Origin: Heracleum sosnowskyi
Lineage: Eukaryota; Streptophyta; Magnoliopsida; Apiales; Apiaceae
DNA: 64,000 bases
Direction: 5' to 3'
Assembly (NCBI GenBank): GCA_030848705.1
Contig: CM061240.1
Span: 23,145,001 to 23,209,000 of the forward strand
Shown here: piece by piece, positions 34,325 through 47,162 of the stretch
Layout of the letters: each line of letters starts with the position of its first letter
Numbering within the stretch: position 1 is the first letter of the stretch
Made by a program: the position numbers and the translations under genes
Notes under the pieces: generated by a model
What the model was told of the DNA's origin: nothing
Database searches by the model: none
The model's input: only the letters and a program-made list of their open reading frames with translations

Positions 34325-36168
34325 CTAAGCTGCCTTGTCTATGGCCTCCTCCTCCTCCTCCTCTTCCTCTCCAGAATGAAGGGCAACATCATCAGCCCCA
34401 GTAGTCTGACCAGGTGGAGAAGTGTGATCCAGGTCTAAGATCCTGTCATCCTCCTCCATATCGTCCTCTCCAGCCAAAGCCAACTCCAAAGGAGTAGGAA
34501 GATGAGGGCTTTGAAAATCAGAAATAAGGAGAGATCCAGGCATCTTCTCCAAAATAGCAGAAAGAGCGTCATCCCATCCCTTAGTATACTGAACTGGGAA
34601 GAGGAGCTCGTCATGCTTATCAATCAAGTCCTCGTACTCCTTAGAGTCGAGGTACTCGTCGATAAAGTCATCCTTGCCCTTCCTCAAAGACACCAGCTCA
34701 GCCAGGGAGTCAGCCAACTCCTTCTCCTTCCTGGCCAGAGTGGCCTTCAATGTGCCCACCTCCTCTTGGGACTTCTCAAACTTGCCTTGGTTGGCCTCAG
34801 AAGATGAGCGCCAAGCCTTGGCTTGAAAGAGAGCCCCTTGGTAGTTGGCATTAACCTACAAGCAAGTTACAAGTCAAATACTTAAACTTGAAATACATTA
34901 TTAACTACAAAGAGAAAAGAAGAGAAGAAATACTTACAGCAGCCATAGCCTGGGATCCAGCATGCTCCACCCCCTCAATGGTGGAGTTGGAGACAAAATC
35001 CTTGTAATCACAAGGAGTCAGAGAGTGATAAGACCACTCCACAACATGCTTGGACACTCCCACCACAGTGTCCTTCTTCCTGAGACCCCAGTTGGGGGGC
35101 CAAACTGAGCTTTTAGCCGAGGCAGGACCCTCAGCATCCTCAGTAAGGTCCACATGGGGCCTTATAAAAGCTGTGGCACTGGAAGCACGAGGGTCCTTCC
35201 CTCCCAAACGTGCCCTCTTCATCCTTGCCGTCTCCCCATCTTCAGGCTCGTTGGTCTTATTAATAAAGACCGCAACTGTAAAGAAACACAAGGAAATAAA
35301 TAGTTGGTATAAGACAATCTCAAATAAACAAAGGAAGATATGAGGTGAGAATTACCCTTATCAGAAACATTTGAAAGTCCCAAGGACTTAAGCTGGAACT
35401 CATCCAGGAGCACCCAAGCCATTGTGGCATAATTATCCTTCGTGAGCTCAGCATATGCATGGGCCTCTTCATCATTCAGGATGATATTACTAGGGCTATC
35501 ATCTGAAACCCTACTAAAGGAGCTACGGAAAAGGGTGCCCCAATCCCTCCTTCCCAAATCAAATACATAAACTCTTCCTTCCATTTGAGATTGTTGTCAG
35601 GAATGGATTTGGGGTGAAATATAGGAGGAGTGGAAGGTCGATGGTTGATATATACCCAACCCAAAGTAAGGGCTGAACTATTCTTAAACTGGAAAATTTT
35701 CCTAAACAAAGCTACTGACAATGGAAATTTGTTCTTCAAGCAAAGAACAAGAAAACACATAATAATTCTCCAGGCGTTTGGAGGAAGTTGGCAAGGGTGA
35801 ATCCCAACATCAGCCAAAAGCCTGGGAATGAACTCATGAAAGGGAAACCCGAGTCCTGCGACAATGGCATCCTTGTAAATGCAGAGTGCATCAGGACGCC
35901 AATGGCAAGAACGGTCCCCTGGGCCAACTGGGACTAATCTATAGGGGGACTTAATCCTATACATTTTGTTATAGTCCCTAATTAAATCGATTTCATGAAA
36001 CTTATTACTACAGTCAAAAGAATCTAAATGGGACACATAAGGATATTCATCACTACGTTCTAAAATCATATCTTGAAGTGACATATGAGAAGAACGAATG
36101 ATGATACCTCTCTTAGAAGCTTTGTTCATTCTTTGAAGGCGTTGAGCAGCTTTGTCAGACATCTTCAA
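34325..36168 (-). CDS. Antisense spliced ORF of Tat element, copy A (Transposase_28-like)
   Basis: On the minus strand three exons are suggested: 36168-35356, 35275-34938 and 34855-34325, with GT donors (one GTAAGT) and CAG/TAG acceptors. The first exon starts MKMSDKAAQRLQRMN. Its core (CHWRPDALCIYKDAI, LPPNAWRIIMCFLVL) resembles the 'putative gypsy type transposon' family (Transposase_28) found antisense in plant Tat elements. The last exon is coiled-coil like (about 34850-34650) and ends in a run of Glu. Near 35580 the frame shifts by one base relative to the downstream part, in both copies, so the gene is probably already broken. Its role is unknown. Confidence 0.65.
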
Positions 36169-36688
36169 ATCTTCAAAAGAAATCCCAGAAAAATCTCCAG
36201 AAAAATCTTCAAATCTTCAAAACTTCAAAGAAATTCCCAGGAAATCTTCAAAGAAACCCAGAAATCTTCAAGGGATGAAGGTGAAAACCCAGAAATCTTC
36301 AAGGGATGAAGATTGATCCCATAAAACTAGAGCACCACCGTGAAAAACTCGCCGGGAATCACCTTACCACGGAATAAAAGAGAGAAAAACTAAAGATACT
36401 AGAGAGAAATTTTCGGAAAGAAAGAAGTATGAAGTGAGAGTGAAATGAGAAATCTCACTCTTTTATAATGAAAATGACTGGAAGCTCAACCGGTTAAGGG
36501 ATGGCAACCGTCTATAGCGAGTAAGGCCCATAAATCCATTTATGGATTAAAAAGGCAAAATCGAAGCCCAAATCAAATAAGGCCCGTTAAGGCCCAAGGC
36601 TGGAAAGATTTAAGTCCAAATTAAAATTGGACTATTTAAAGCCCAAAAATAATAAAGCCTGGAATAAAACCAAGGCAAAAACAAAAGA

Positions 36689-37695
36689 CCGAGGTCGAAA
36701 TGACCCTAAGACAAAGTCGTTCGTCCAAGGTCGAATATACAAGGGAAATCGAGGTCGTATTCATCGACCTCACTCCCAAACTAAGCGGAAAAATTAAAGA
36801 TTTAAGGTCGAAAAGACCCTAAATCGAGGTCGAACGACCCAAGTCGAAAAAACACACGAAATTGAGATCGTGTCCATCGACTTCGCACCAAAAGCAAGTT
36901 GGAAAATTGAAAGTTCGAGGTCGAAAGGACCCTAGATTGAAGTCGATCGAACGAGATCGAAAATATACTATAAATCGAGTTCGTATCACTCGACCTCACA
37001 CTGAAACGAGGTCGAAAACAGGAGGATTCGAGGTCGAAAGAATGAGGTCGAGAATGACCCAGAAATCAAGTCTATTTTGACCTAAAACATCGAGGTCGAA
37101 AACGCATAGAAACGAGATCGAATAAACGAGATCGAAAGTATATGGGAAATCGAGGTCGTATTATACGACCTCGTACCAAAATAAGACCAGGAAATCATAG
37201 AATTTCAGGTCAAAAATGACCTAGGAGATCCTGGTCGAAAAAGGCTAAACGAAGTCGAAGCTGTGAGGTCGAAATTGACCTACGAGTCCAGGTCGAAACA
37301 AACGACCTCATGACCAAATGAGGTCGAAGAAACACAGGGTTGAAGTCGACCAATCGAGGTCGAGAATGGCTTTTGAATCGAAGTCGACAGCTTCAACCTC
37401 ACGACCAATCGAGGTCGAAGGTATATTAGAAACGAGGTCGACACGTGAGGTCGACAATAACCTACGAGTCGAAGTCGACAACTCCAGGTCGAAAGCATAC
37501 TTAGTCGAGGTCGAACAAGTGAGGTCGAAAAAGACCTGGGATTCCTGGTCGACAGCTTCGACCTCACAGATGTTTGAGCTCGAATTCCAGGTCAAAATCC
37601 TGGTCAAATTTATACTGTTTCCTGGTCGAATTTACACTGTTTCCTGGTCGAATTCCTGGTCGAAAATGACCTAATTTGAGGTAAAAAATGACCTA
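36689..37695. repeat. GGTCGAA-motif array in the Tat 3' region, copy A
   Basis: About 1 kb is built from irregularly spaced copies of GAGGTCGAAA and its reverse TTTCGACCTC, with variants such as GAGATCGAAA and CTGGTCGAA. Spacing is about 15-35 bp, so it is not a simple tandem repeat. It lies between the antisense ORF's upstream side and the polypurine tract. Translated frames here are repetitive Ser/Thr/Arg/Leu strings and not genes. Confidence 0.85.
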
Positions 37696-37763
37696 AAAAT
37701 GGAAAATTTTGGGAAAAACACGCTATAACTTCTACGAAAACCCCAAGGAGATTTTCCCAGAAG

Positions 37764-37856
37764 TTGGGGGGCAAATGATATGGTCAGAAAATTAATTATA
37801 GAAATATAATTGACTAGTCAAACAAAATGCCGATATTTAAGTCCCGACACCCTAAT
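37764..37856 (+). repeat. Polypurine tract and truncated 3' LTR, Tat copy A
   Basis: TTGGGGGGCAAA (37764-37775) is followed by TGATATGGTCAG, the LTR start. Only 81 bp of LTR remain (37776-37856), ending ACACCCTAAT; TATTGTTATTGTACCC follows. Three of the 81 bases differ from the 5' LTR of the same copy. Confidence 0.85.
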
Positions 37857-38719
37857 ATTGTTATTGTACCCTAAACTCTTATTTCACATAAACTTCTATG
37901 TTGTTTTTAATAATAATAATAATAATCTAATCAAAATCTACAATAAATTATATTGTTATTGTACGAATATATTATATTGTTATTAATTTACATTGTACCA
38001 AAATATATTATAATATTATATCATGTAATAGATATCCCATGTTGTAAGAGTTACAATAAGATCACAACAGAAGCAAACTATAGTATGTGTAATTTGTAGT
38101 TTAGGTCATCTGAAATTTGTATTCTTATTGTAGTTCGAATTCTTTTATAACCTTAGTGTCTTGGTGAATTGAACTTAAAATATGAAACACCAACGAATAT
38201 GATTGTACGTCGTTATTACCGAAGAAGTGATTATTGTCCATCACCAAAGTACAAAAAAAGTTACTAATCGAATACAAGTTGTGGACATGTAAATTTACTT
38301 TTTAGCATGCCAAGTTTTTGTTAATACAAGTTGTGTAGAGGTAAATTCACTTTTCAGCATGCCAAGTTGTTCTCATCTGCATGCGAATCAATTGCATAGA
38401 AAATGTTCGAATATTTACATCACCAATCACAAGTGCATAAATTGAACTCAATTATATTTGTCCTGTTATATTTATTCTTTATTCATGAGTAGCCTTATTA
38501 TATTTAAATAGTCCCAAATGAATTTAACTATATATATTTTGTAGATTTAGTTAATTCATTAATAGACTTATAATCCATATTTTGTACGATATTGAGCTAA
38601 TTTCTTAGTCCCCTGTATTTTTTCCTTCTAGCTATGCCTTTACAATTGAAAGACAAATGGTATGCATACAAAAAAGATATTGTCAAACAAGAGATTATGA
38701 AACTATTGAGCAGTGAGAT
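37857..38719. other. Right flank of Tat copy A, to the duplication junction
   Basis: AT-rich sequence. The first 300 bp repeat part of 24296-24595 (TTGTTATTGTACCCTAAAC and following). From about 38160 it is unique apart from its copy-B duplicate. The last 85 bp are the first exon-like repeat (KDKWYAYKKDIVKQEI), cut at the duplication junction. No gene. Confidence 0.5.
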
Positions 38720-39370
38720 GGCTAATCTTGCTGGCTAATCTTGCTTTATTCAATCACTACAAGTGATATTTGAGATAATACTATGGAGTCATTTTGATGC
38801 TTGAGCTTAAGTTTTAATTTTATGGAATCAGGATTTTCTACCGGAGGCATAGTTGGTATTCCTGTAGGCTGTAGCAGCAGTAGTAGGATATTTATACAAC
38901 TTGTATATCATTTTGGATTTTACAGAATGAATAAAGTTGAATAAATCAGACTCAATAGCAAGTGATGATCTAACTACTATATAATGGTACTCTGTCTTTT
39001 TTTTTAAATCTTTTAGATTGATAGTTTCTTGCTTTTTTGATAGTAGCTAGTAGTGTATGCAGAATTTATAGCTTTTTTGAAACTAATTAGGTCATTGATT
39101 TAGCTACACATATTTAAGAACTATTTCTAATCATATCTTCAAAATTATCTAAATCAGATGTTTGTTACCATAATTTTCTAATTTTGGTAACGAAATCTTG
39201 TACATCCATTTAAATCTTCAGTTTTTGTTTCATTTGGTTAGGTCTGTTGATTCATTAGATGTGTGTATTTACATGGAGATCATTACAGGAAACCCTAAAA
39301 TGGTTTTACATTTATGTTTATTGGTTGTATTTCTAGTTAGTACTTGTATTGTTGAGAATGGTGGTTTCAG

Positions 39371-40001
39371 GATATGGGATACCAGGTACAAGTACATAAA
39401 GAATTGGCTTCATCTACTACAGCCCCTCTGTTGCATGTACCAGATAATTACGGTGAGTTTACAAAGCAACATGACTTGCGCTTTTCAGATAGTCTTATGA
39501 CAGGTTTTGTTCCATATTTGTATGTCAAAACAGACTAACCCGTTTGCAAATGTATCAAGGCCAATATATTTGTCGTCACATCAAGATGTAATCTTTAGCA
39601 AGCAAGTATAGTGCAAGCATGGAGCGTTGTTATCAAATGCTCATTATTATATGCAGCTTTTAGTTCAAGATTCCTTCAATGTGCTAATGTGCTTTCATAC
39701 TAACAGAATAATATTATTTATATTCAGGACATAAAAAATCTGAGGAAGCATTTGAACTCAGCTGCTGAATTTTCTGAAGGCAAATATAAGTTATTGATTA
39801 CAGAAGTTAAGCAAGATCATGCCTGCTGCAACACAGCTAGTGAAAGTATGTTTATAGGCTTACATTATTATGATATAGCATCCTTTAAATCGATTAAAAG
39901 AGTCTTGACCACCAAACTGATTTGTTTTCTTGTTCACAGCTTTCGATACTCGTGTTGGGTTGTCCAATAATGTGAAGAGAAATTGTAAAGGATTGCAATA
40001 G
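39371..40001 (+). pseudogene. Gene-like exons, unidentified (copy B)
   Basis: This is the copy-B counterpart of the exons at 20187-20817: 39371-39452, 39728-39845 and 39940-40001. The splice-site dinucleotides, open frame and terminal TAG are all kept. A few substitutions change residues (for example Ile to Arg near the end). Identity unknown. Confidence 0.35.
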
Positions 40002-40271
40002 AGTTGGATTTTGGAAGAATTATTGTTCGAGGATCATATACATGTTATCTTACTGTATATAGGAATTCTGATTGTGTATAGAAATTTAATTTTCTTGATG
40101 TGTGGTGTTCAATAAATTGATGTACTAAATATTTGTGTAATATTTTCTATTAATAATATCTAGTTGGTAGTCAATTTTCTTTTATGGCTTCAGGCGTGTT
40201 ATGTTTATAAAAGGCGATGTTGATACAAATTGGATGCAACTGGCTATTGAAACATTTTCTTTAGAATGATA

Positions 40272-40668
40272 TAAAACCTACCATTTGCACTTTGTAGGAA
40301 ATAGTCCTTGACCGGGGTCAAAGGTGACCCCACAAAATGACATGGCAGTGGGACCCTGTGTGACACGTTGCATGCCATGTGAACCTCGTGGGACAATATT
40401 TATTTGACGTGGCACTTGACGTGACAAGTGACGTGTCGGGGACCACCGCCATGTGGCATTCGATGTGGCTGTTGATGTGGCTCGCCACATGGACAACCAT
40501 TTGGCATGTGGGACCGTTTAAGAAATAGACCACCAATTCCTACCATCATCAATTCCGACCTGAGCAATTCCTACCATGTCGAATGGTAGGAATTGACACC
40601 AATTCCTACCGATTTATCCCCAAAACCTACCATTTGCGTGGTAGGTTTTGGCCATTTTTGGTGTAGTG
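40272..40668 (-). mobile_element. CACTA-type transposon terminus (copy B)
   Basis: The duplicate of the previous terminus, with the end intact: the minus strand begins CACTACACCAAAAATGG at 40668. It has the same subterminal repeats and the same absence of a transposase. Confidence 0.6.
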
Positions 40669-40770
40669 AATTACTTAAGACTTAAAATCTGAATCGTATT
40701 CAATTAAGGAATATAAAAAAAACAACCGTGCCTTGCATGCGGGGATAGAAACTATCATATATATTTCAAA

Positions 40771-41047
40771 TATAATCAATCTATCAATTTGTATCATTGC
40801 AAGCATTCGGTTTCATCGAATTATCCTTTATTTTTTACATTACAACCCTCAGTATAAGCATGTCAAAATGGTACGAGACATACATGCATGCATGATGCAT
40901 GCATGATTCGTACCATAATAGTTAGGTTTTTTTTAGAGAATTCGTACAAATTGGAAATTTAATGTTTTTAAAAGCAAAAATTATAGGAGAAATTCCTGGA
41001 AATCACCTAAAAGAATAATAAATATGTTGAAAACGAAAATTGAAAGT
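40771..41047 (+). repeat. Dioxygenase-upstream sequence without a gene (copy B)
   Basis: The copy-B duplicate of the 21589-21865 segment, differing by a few bases; it is part of the large tandem duplication. Confidence 0.6.
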
Positions 41048-41618
41048 TGGTACCAGAAGTATTGCAAAAGTTAGAGAGTTGTGTACGATATACAAGAGAT
41101 AGCTTTTATAATCAAGGTGAGGTGATTGTATTCAAGAGTGTTGAGTGAGGGAGCAACTGCAATCTTGTAATACTTTCATAGTGAATTTGTGATTTTACCC
41201 TCCCTTGAGGTTTCCACCATAAATTGTTGTGTTATTTATTTTCATGTTTGTTATTGTATTTTATTAACGTTGATTTATATTGGATGTGATCCTAACAATA
41301 GAAGTCCCTATGGACAAATTTTGTGAAAAAAATGGAGAAACACCTTGAGATATCACTCAATTACACTTAACAATGTCATCATTGAAAATGTAGTACTGGT
41401 TGAGTGTTTGAAACATAATCTTTTGACTATAAGTAGGTGAGATAATGGTTATTAATATATTTGTGATTTATATTCTAAAAGTTGGCGATTAATAATCTAG
41501 TGAAACACAATCTACGGAGAGGCCTATCTCACATAAATTTTGTATAAAATGGACTTGGTGATACTTGTCAACTTGAAAATTTAAAAGAACTTCATTGAAG
41601 AGCAAATCTGAAAATTTG

Positions 41619-41771
41619 TGATCCTGATCTATTTGGCCCATTCAACGTTATATAGTTAGCAGAAAAAGATATGCACTTGTTATAGTTGATGATTTCACAA
41701 AATTAACATATGTATTCTTTATTCACAAAAAGAATGAAACTTCACAACACATTAACATATTTTACCTCAGT
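41619..41771 (+). pseudogene. Copia integrase relic (copy B)
   Basis: The duplicate of the relic at 22420-22572, with the same stop and the same truncated frame. Confidence 0.65.
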
Positions 41772-42293
41772 TAAAATTTTATTAGAGTAAGTGGCTAAAT
41801 TAAAATTTAATTTGTAATTCATGTTAACGGGATGTTTTAGTATTTTTCTTAGAAATTTATAGATTAATCAAATATTTGATAATATCTTTAAAAATTAATT
41901 ACTATATTAAAATGATTGGGTATAGTCTTCACTTGAATTTTAATTTAAATATTTTGACAAATTTTACGGGGGAATTTTGTTACCCGAGCTTAAATTCAAT
42001 CGGATTTAAATTTGTCCGTCTCACGTCAAATTTAGTGCTGCCCAAAAATTTTGTTTGTGCGGGAAATTTCCTAAATTTTCTCACAAATAATTTCAACTGA
42101 TTAAATTCGACTGGATATCTAAGTTCAATTGTTTAAACTCGACCGCCCATTTTCATTTCGTGGAAGTCCCCGTTGATTTTAAATTGATTGTACATTGTAC
42201 ATTGTCAATTTTAAATTTTATCATTAGTTTATTTGAATTGACTCTAAATTTGATGGAAAATAATCAAATTTAAATCAATCGAATATCGACGAA

Positions 42294-44183
42294 TCTATAA
42301 CCTTTATTAATAAGCGAAACCCCCTTTAACTTGGTACCAAATTTGGTTCACACTTTTTTTTGGTTTCACCCCTAATTTTTTTTTAAAAATATATAATTAT
42401 CTAATTTAAAATAGATTATATTATATCTATCTATAACCTTTATTAATAAGAGAAACCCCTTTTTAACATGGTACCAAATTTGGTTCACACTTTTTTTTTT
42501 GGTTTCACCCCTATTTTAAAAAAATAAATATATAATTATCTAATTTAAAATAGATTATATTATATCCTAAAGTCCAATTTCATGTAGTAGAATTATTATA
42601 TCCTAAACTCATATTTCACGTAGTAGAACTTTATGTTGTTTTTAAATTATTTTTTTTTGTTCAATGCTCTACTTTCACCAATCTTCTAACAATTCTATTA
42701 TTATTTTGACTTTTCCGTACAAAAAATAATATATTTTTTTGACTTTTTGTCATAACCTTTATTAATAAGAGAAACGCCCTTTTAACATTGTACTAAATTT
42801 GATTCGCACTTTTTTGGTTCACACTTTTTTTTGTTTCACCCCTAATTTTTTTAAAATATGTAATTATTTAATTTAAAATATATTATATTATACCAGAAAG
42901 TCCTATTTCATGTAGTAGAATTATTATATCATAAACTCCAATTTCACGTAGCAGAACTTTGTTGTTTGTAAATTATTTTTGTTTTGTTCAATGCTCTACT
43001 TTCACCAATTTTCTAACAATTCTATTATTATTTTGACTTTTCGTTTTACAAAAAATAATATTTTATTTTTGACTTTTCATCTTGCACATACAAGCAATTA
43101 AAAGTCAGCAGGATAAAAGGTTACCTTTCTTATGTCAATATTATATTATCTGTGATAGCATACAATGGATAGTTAAGCCATAAAATTTAAACATTTGTAT
43201 CAAGTTTTTTTTGAAATTATAAATTTATTATACACTTGCTACTTCAATGTTCGACTCATATATTATATATTATTGTAGAATTTTATGTTGTTTTTCAATT
43301 AAAAAAAAATAATAACTATCTAATCTAAATAGATTATATTATTATTATACTCTAAACTTCTATTTCATGTAAAACTCTAATTTTTTTTAAGAAAAAACTA
43401 ATTCTATGTTGTTTTGAAATTAAAAAAAAAATATAATCTAAAATAGATTATATTGTTATTGTACCCTAAACTCTTATTTCACATAAACTTCTATGTTGTT
43501 TTTAATAATAATAATAATAATCTAATCTAAATCTACAATAAATTATATTGTTATTGTACGAATATATTATATTGTTATTAAATTACATTGTACCAAAATA
43601 TATTATAATATTATATCATGTAATAGATATTCCATGTTGTAAGAGTTACAATAAGATCACAACATAAGCAAACTATAGTACCTGTAATTTGTAGTTTAGG
43701 TCATCTGAAATTTGTATTCTTATTGTAGTTCTAATTCTTTTATAACCTTAGTGTCTTGCATATGTCAATATTATCTGTGATCGCATACAATGGATAGTTA
43801 AGCCATAAAATTTAAACATTTGTATCAAGTTTTTTTTGAAATTATAAATTTATTATACACTTGCTACTTCAATGTTCGACTCATATATTATATATTATTG
43901 TAGAATTTTATGTTGTTTTTAAATTAAAAAAAATAATAACTATCTAATCTAAATAGATTATATTATTATTGTACTCTAAACTTCTATTTAATGTAAAACT
44001 CTAATTTTTTTTAAGAAAAAACTAATTCTATGTTGTTTTGAAATTAAAAAAAATTATCTAATCTAAAATAGATTATATTGTTATTGTACCCTAAACTTTT
44101 ATTTCACATAAACTTCTATGTTGTTTTTAATAATAATAATAATAATAATCTAAGCTAAATCTGTAATAAATTATATTGTTATT
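42294..44183 (+). repeat. AT-rich tandem repeats, Helitron-like 5' motifs (copy B)
   Basis: The copy-B version of 23095-25041. It is slightly shorter because of a roughly 40-bp deletion near 43130 and a shorter TAATAA microsatellite (44128-44149). No genes. Confidence 0.5.
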
Positions 44184-44675
44184 TGATATGGTCAGAAAAG
44201 TAATTATAGAAATATAATTGACTAGTCAAACAAAAGGCCGATATTTAAGTCCCGACACCCTAATTATTCATTAATTTCGTAATTAATGAATAGGGAAAAT
44301 ATACAGCTCATAAAAAGAGTCCAAATTATGACAAATTGGTCAAAGAAGGATCCAGAATCCCAATTAAAGGCAATTAATGAGTCATAGCCTTTATCGACAA
44401 AGAAAAGACTTATCCTGCAAGCAATACAATGTTTATCCAATATCAAAAAGGAGACTTATTCGCTAAGACTCCTAAACATACCATAAATACTAGGCTCCAG
44501 ACGCCTATATAAGGTCCCTGATCCTACAATTAGAACTACATCTTTGGCTTGATTCTCAATAATAATTGAGATACGTAGGCATCTTGTGAGGACCAATTTA
44601 GTCCGGAAAAACGAGTGCAGCCATTAAAGCACGAAGCTCATTAAATTCACAAAGCACGTTTTTTATTCCATAACA
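44184..44675 (+). repeat. 5' LTR of Tat element, copy B
   Basis: The 492-bp LTR runs from TGATATGGTCAG to TTCCATAACA. It differs from copy A by about nine substitutions counted by eye. The CTATATAAGG box is conserved. Confidence 0.85.
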
Positions 44676-44677
44676 TT

Positions 44678-44694
44678 TGGCACCGTCTGTGGGA
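44678..44694 (+). other. Primer-binding site, Tat copy B (mutated)
   Basis: Same position as in copy A, but the sequence is TGGCACCGTCTGTGGGA: a G-to-A change in the tRNA-pairing core. Confidence 0.7.
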
Positions 44695-44708
44695 CTCGAA
44701 CATCAACC

Positions 44709-46369
44709 ATGGGAAACACACGAAGAACAACTAGAGATTCTGATACTTCTGAGGGCCTCCCTATCACTTCTGAAACGGAGGTTCATGGAAGCCAACCACC
44801 GCCAACTACTGGCACTCAAGGGGCGAATATCCCCCTCACCACTACTCAAGGACAGGAAGTCCCAATTTCGGTTGAAGGGACGAATCCCCTCCAAATGGTC
44901 GTTCATGGATCTAATCCACAAGAGGCCGTTCATCAGCAACCATTTACGACCTCCCCGCTGCTTATGAGCGCTCCTCGCAGTCTTCAACTCCACACTACTG
45001 ATCTCCCTCAATACGCAAATCAGACTTTGGGGATGCCCGGCTATGGCATGCCCCCTCGCCCCACAGCGGTTGGTAGTGGAACTAATCCAATCTACCATGA
45101 GGCGTATGTGCCCCCTTACATTCAAGGTCTAGGACCCCAGAATCAACAAATTTGCCAGTTCTCTTTTCCAGATTACTCGGGTCCATACACCGAGGATGAG
45201 GGTTATACAACTGGGGACGATGTCGCTCCTAGAAGGAGACGTTCTTCGCAAACCAACCGGGATCAACCCCAAACTACTAAAGAGAAGCTTGCGGCCCATG
45301 AGGCAGAAGTCAAAAGTCTTAAGAAAGTATTGGCAGAACAAGAGGCCGCAAGGGCAAAAAATCAAACTGAAGGGATCCCAATTATCAATTTGGATCCACC
45401 ATCAAGAAGAACCAGGAGGGCCGAAGCCCCAAGGGGTGATCCTAGCATTCTGCTGCCCCTAGGAGATCCTGATGATCCTACACCACCGTTTACTCAAGAC
45501 ATCATGAAAACGGCTATATCCAGAAAGTTCAAGATGCCCTCGATTAATGCCTATGATGGAACGGGAGATCCCGCTAATTATGTGAGAACCTTCTCCAATG
45601 CACTGCTGTTGCAGCCCGCCAATGATGCGGTCAAGTGTAGGGCGTTTCCCCAAACTCTTGCAGGTATGGCTCAACGTTGGTACAGCCGTTTACCTCCCAA
45701 CTCTATTGGATCCTTCAAAGAATTGAACAAAGCTTTTATCAATCAATTCATAAGTGGAAGGGTGCATGAGAAAAGCTCTGCCTCACTCATGGCAATTCAG
45801 CAAGGAAAGAATGAAGCCCTAAGGGAGTACATCAATCGATTCACTAGGGAGGCTTTGAAGGTCCCGGATTTAGAGGACAAAGTGGCTATGATAGCCTTGC
45901 AACAAGGAACTACGGATGACCACTTTAAGAGGTCGTTGGCTAAACATCCACCCGAGAGCATGCTAAAGCTCCAAGATAGGGCTGGGAAGTATATCAAGGC
46001 TGAAGAAAGCATGAGAAAGTTTGAACCCCTGCTAGTGGAAGTGGAAATTCAAAGAAAAGAAAAGAAACTCAGGAGTATGACGTCAAGGAAAAGTTTCCCA
46101 GAACATCAAAGAATTCTGATTCTCCACCCAAGAGAAATAACTTTGGGCCAAAGTTTACGGAGTATGCAAGATTGAATACTCCCAGGAGGCAAATTCTAAT
46201 GGAGATAGCTAAGGAAGAAGATCTCAAATGGCCAAAGCCAATGAGGGCTGACTTGTCCAAACGGAACCAAAATCAATTTTGTCGGTTCCACAAAGAAGTT
46301 GGTCATGACACCGACGATTGTAGGCAACTGAAAGATGAGATTGAGTTTCTGATACGAAGAGGAAAATGA
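44709..46369 (+). pseudogene. Tat gag polyprotein, copy B
   Basis: Open from the ATG at 44709 through the capsid-like region without the copy-A stop. A 5-bp insertion in the AAAAG run near 46060 then shifts the frame (first frame ends 46175), and the knuckle segment continues in another frame to 46369. TGA follows the RRGK codons. Domain content is as in copy A. Confidence 0.85.
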
Positions 46370-46478
46370 TCAAGATGGAAACCAAGGAAGTCAAAGGGGG
46401 AACTATGAAAGAAAGGATTATGACAGAAGGGACAACGATCAAGATCGAAATCCCAAGCCCCGAGGGCCAGTTATCAAC

Positions 46479-47162
46479 ATGATATTCGGAGGACCAACTG
46501 TTGCTGGGTCCTCCCGAAACTCAAGAAAAGCTTATGCTCGAGAGGTACTGACTGTGGTTGGAGAAGCACCGAAACGTGCCAGAACAGAGGTGTCAATAGG
46601 TTTTGACGATTCTAACTTGGAAGGGGTGAAGTTCCCCCACGATGACCCTCTAGTCATCGTACCTGTGATTGGCAATTCCGAAACAAAGAGAGTCCTAGTC
46701 GACAATGGAGCCTCAGTGGATATCTTGTTCCACGATGCTTTGATCAAGATGGGTTACACTAATTCTCAGTTGACACCCTCGAATATGCCCATATATGGGT
46801 TTAATGGAGTGGAATCAAAGGTGGAAGGCACTATTCAACTCCCAATGACCATGGGGCAAGGAACGAATACATCCACTCAGATGTTGAACTTCATAGTCAT
46901 AAAGGCAACCTCAACCTACAATGCAATCCTTGGAAGGACGGGTCTTCATGCGTTTAAGGCTGTTGCCTCATCTTACCATCTGAAACTCAAATTCCCCAAG
47001 AGGAATGGGATTGGTGAAGAACGGGGAGACCAAAAGATGGCTAGAAGTTGTTATGTAGCCGCGTTGAGGCCTGATGGAATTGGGGGGGGCAGGTTCTCCC
47101 CATTTAAGACATGGACACTAGTGACAATGAGGACCGAAGAGGGAAACCAGCTGAGGATTTAA
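46479..47162 (+). pseudogene. Tat aspartic protease segment, copy B
   Basis: Active-site motif Asp-Asn-Gly-Ala-Ser at 46701-46715. Copy B has one G fewer in the G-run (eight, near 47082-47089). The frame therefore shifts and runs to 47162 as missense after the run, while the RT frame begins at 47111 in another phase. Confidence 0.85.

Larger units (their letters stand above)
25042..37856 (+). mobile_element. Tat-lineage Gypsy LTR retrotransposon, copy A (3' LTR truncated, CACTA inside)
   Basis: Order: 5' LTR, primer-binding site, gag, protease, RT, RNase H, a second RNase H, integrase, antisense ORF, motif array, polypurine tract, and 81 bp of 3' LTR. Two RNase H domains plus an antisense ORF after integrase are marks of the plant Tat (Retand/Ogre-like) lineage. 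The element would be about 10.06 kb without the CACTA insertion at 28142-30895. Several stops and frameshifts make it non-autonomous. The 3' LTR is cut at the same base in both copies, so the truncation predates the tandem duplication. Confidence 0.9.
19545..38720 (+). repeat. Tandem segmental duplication, copy A
   Basis: Everything from GATGGCTAATCTTGCTTT here reappears in the same order and orientation from about 38733 to 55065. Without the 2754-bp CACTA element and its target duplication, copy A is about 16.4 kb. The two copies differ by scattered substitutions and small indels; by eye I count about nine substitutions in the 492-bp Tat LTR. The duplication is therefore real and not very recent. 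The junction carries GGCTAATCTTGCT twice in a row (38720-38732 and 38733-38745). Confidence 0.9.

Noticed and set aside
36689..37695. The GGTCGAA array as a CRISPR-like array or a coding gene
   Set aside because: The repeats are very short, irregular and in both orientations, the host is a plant, and the frames over them are compositional by-products.
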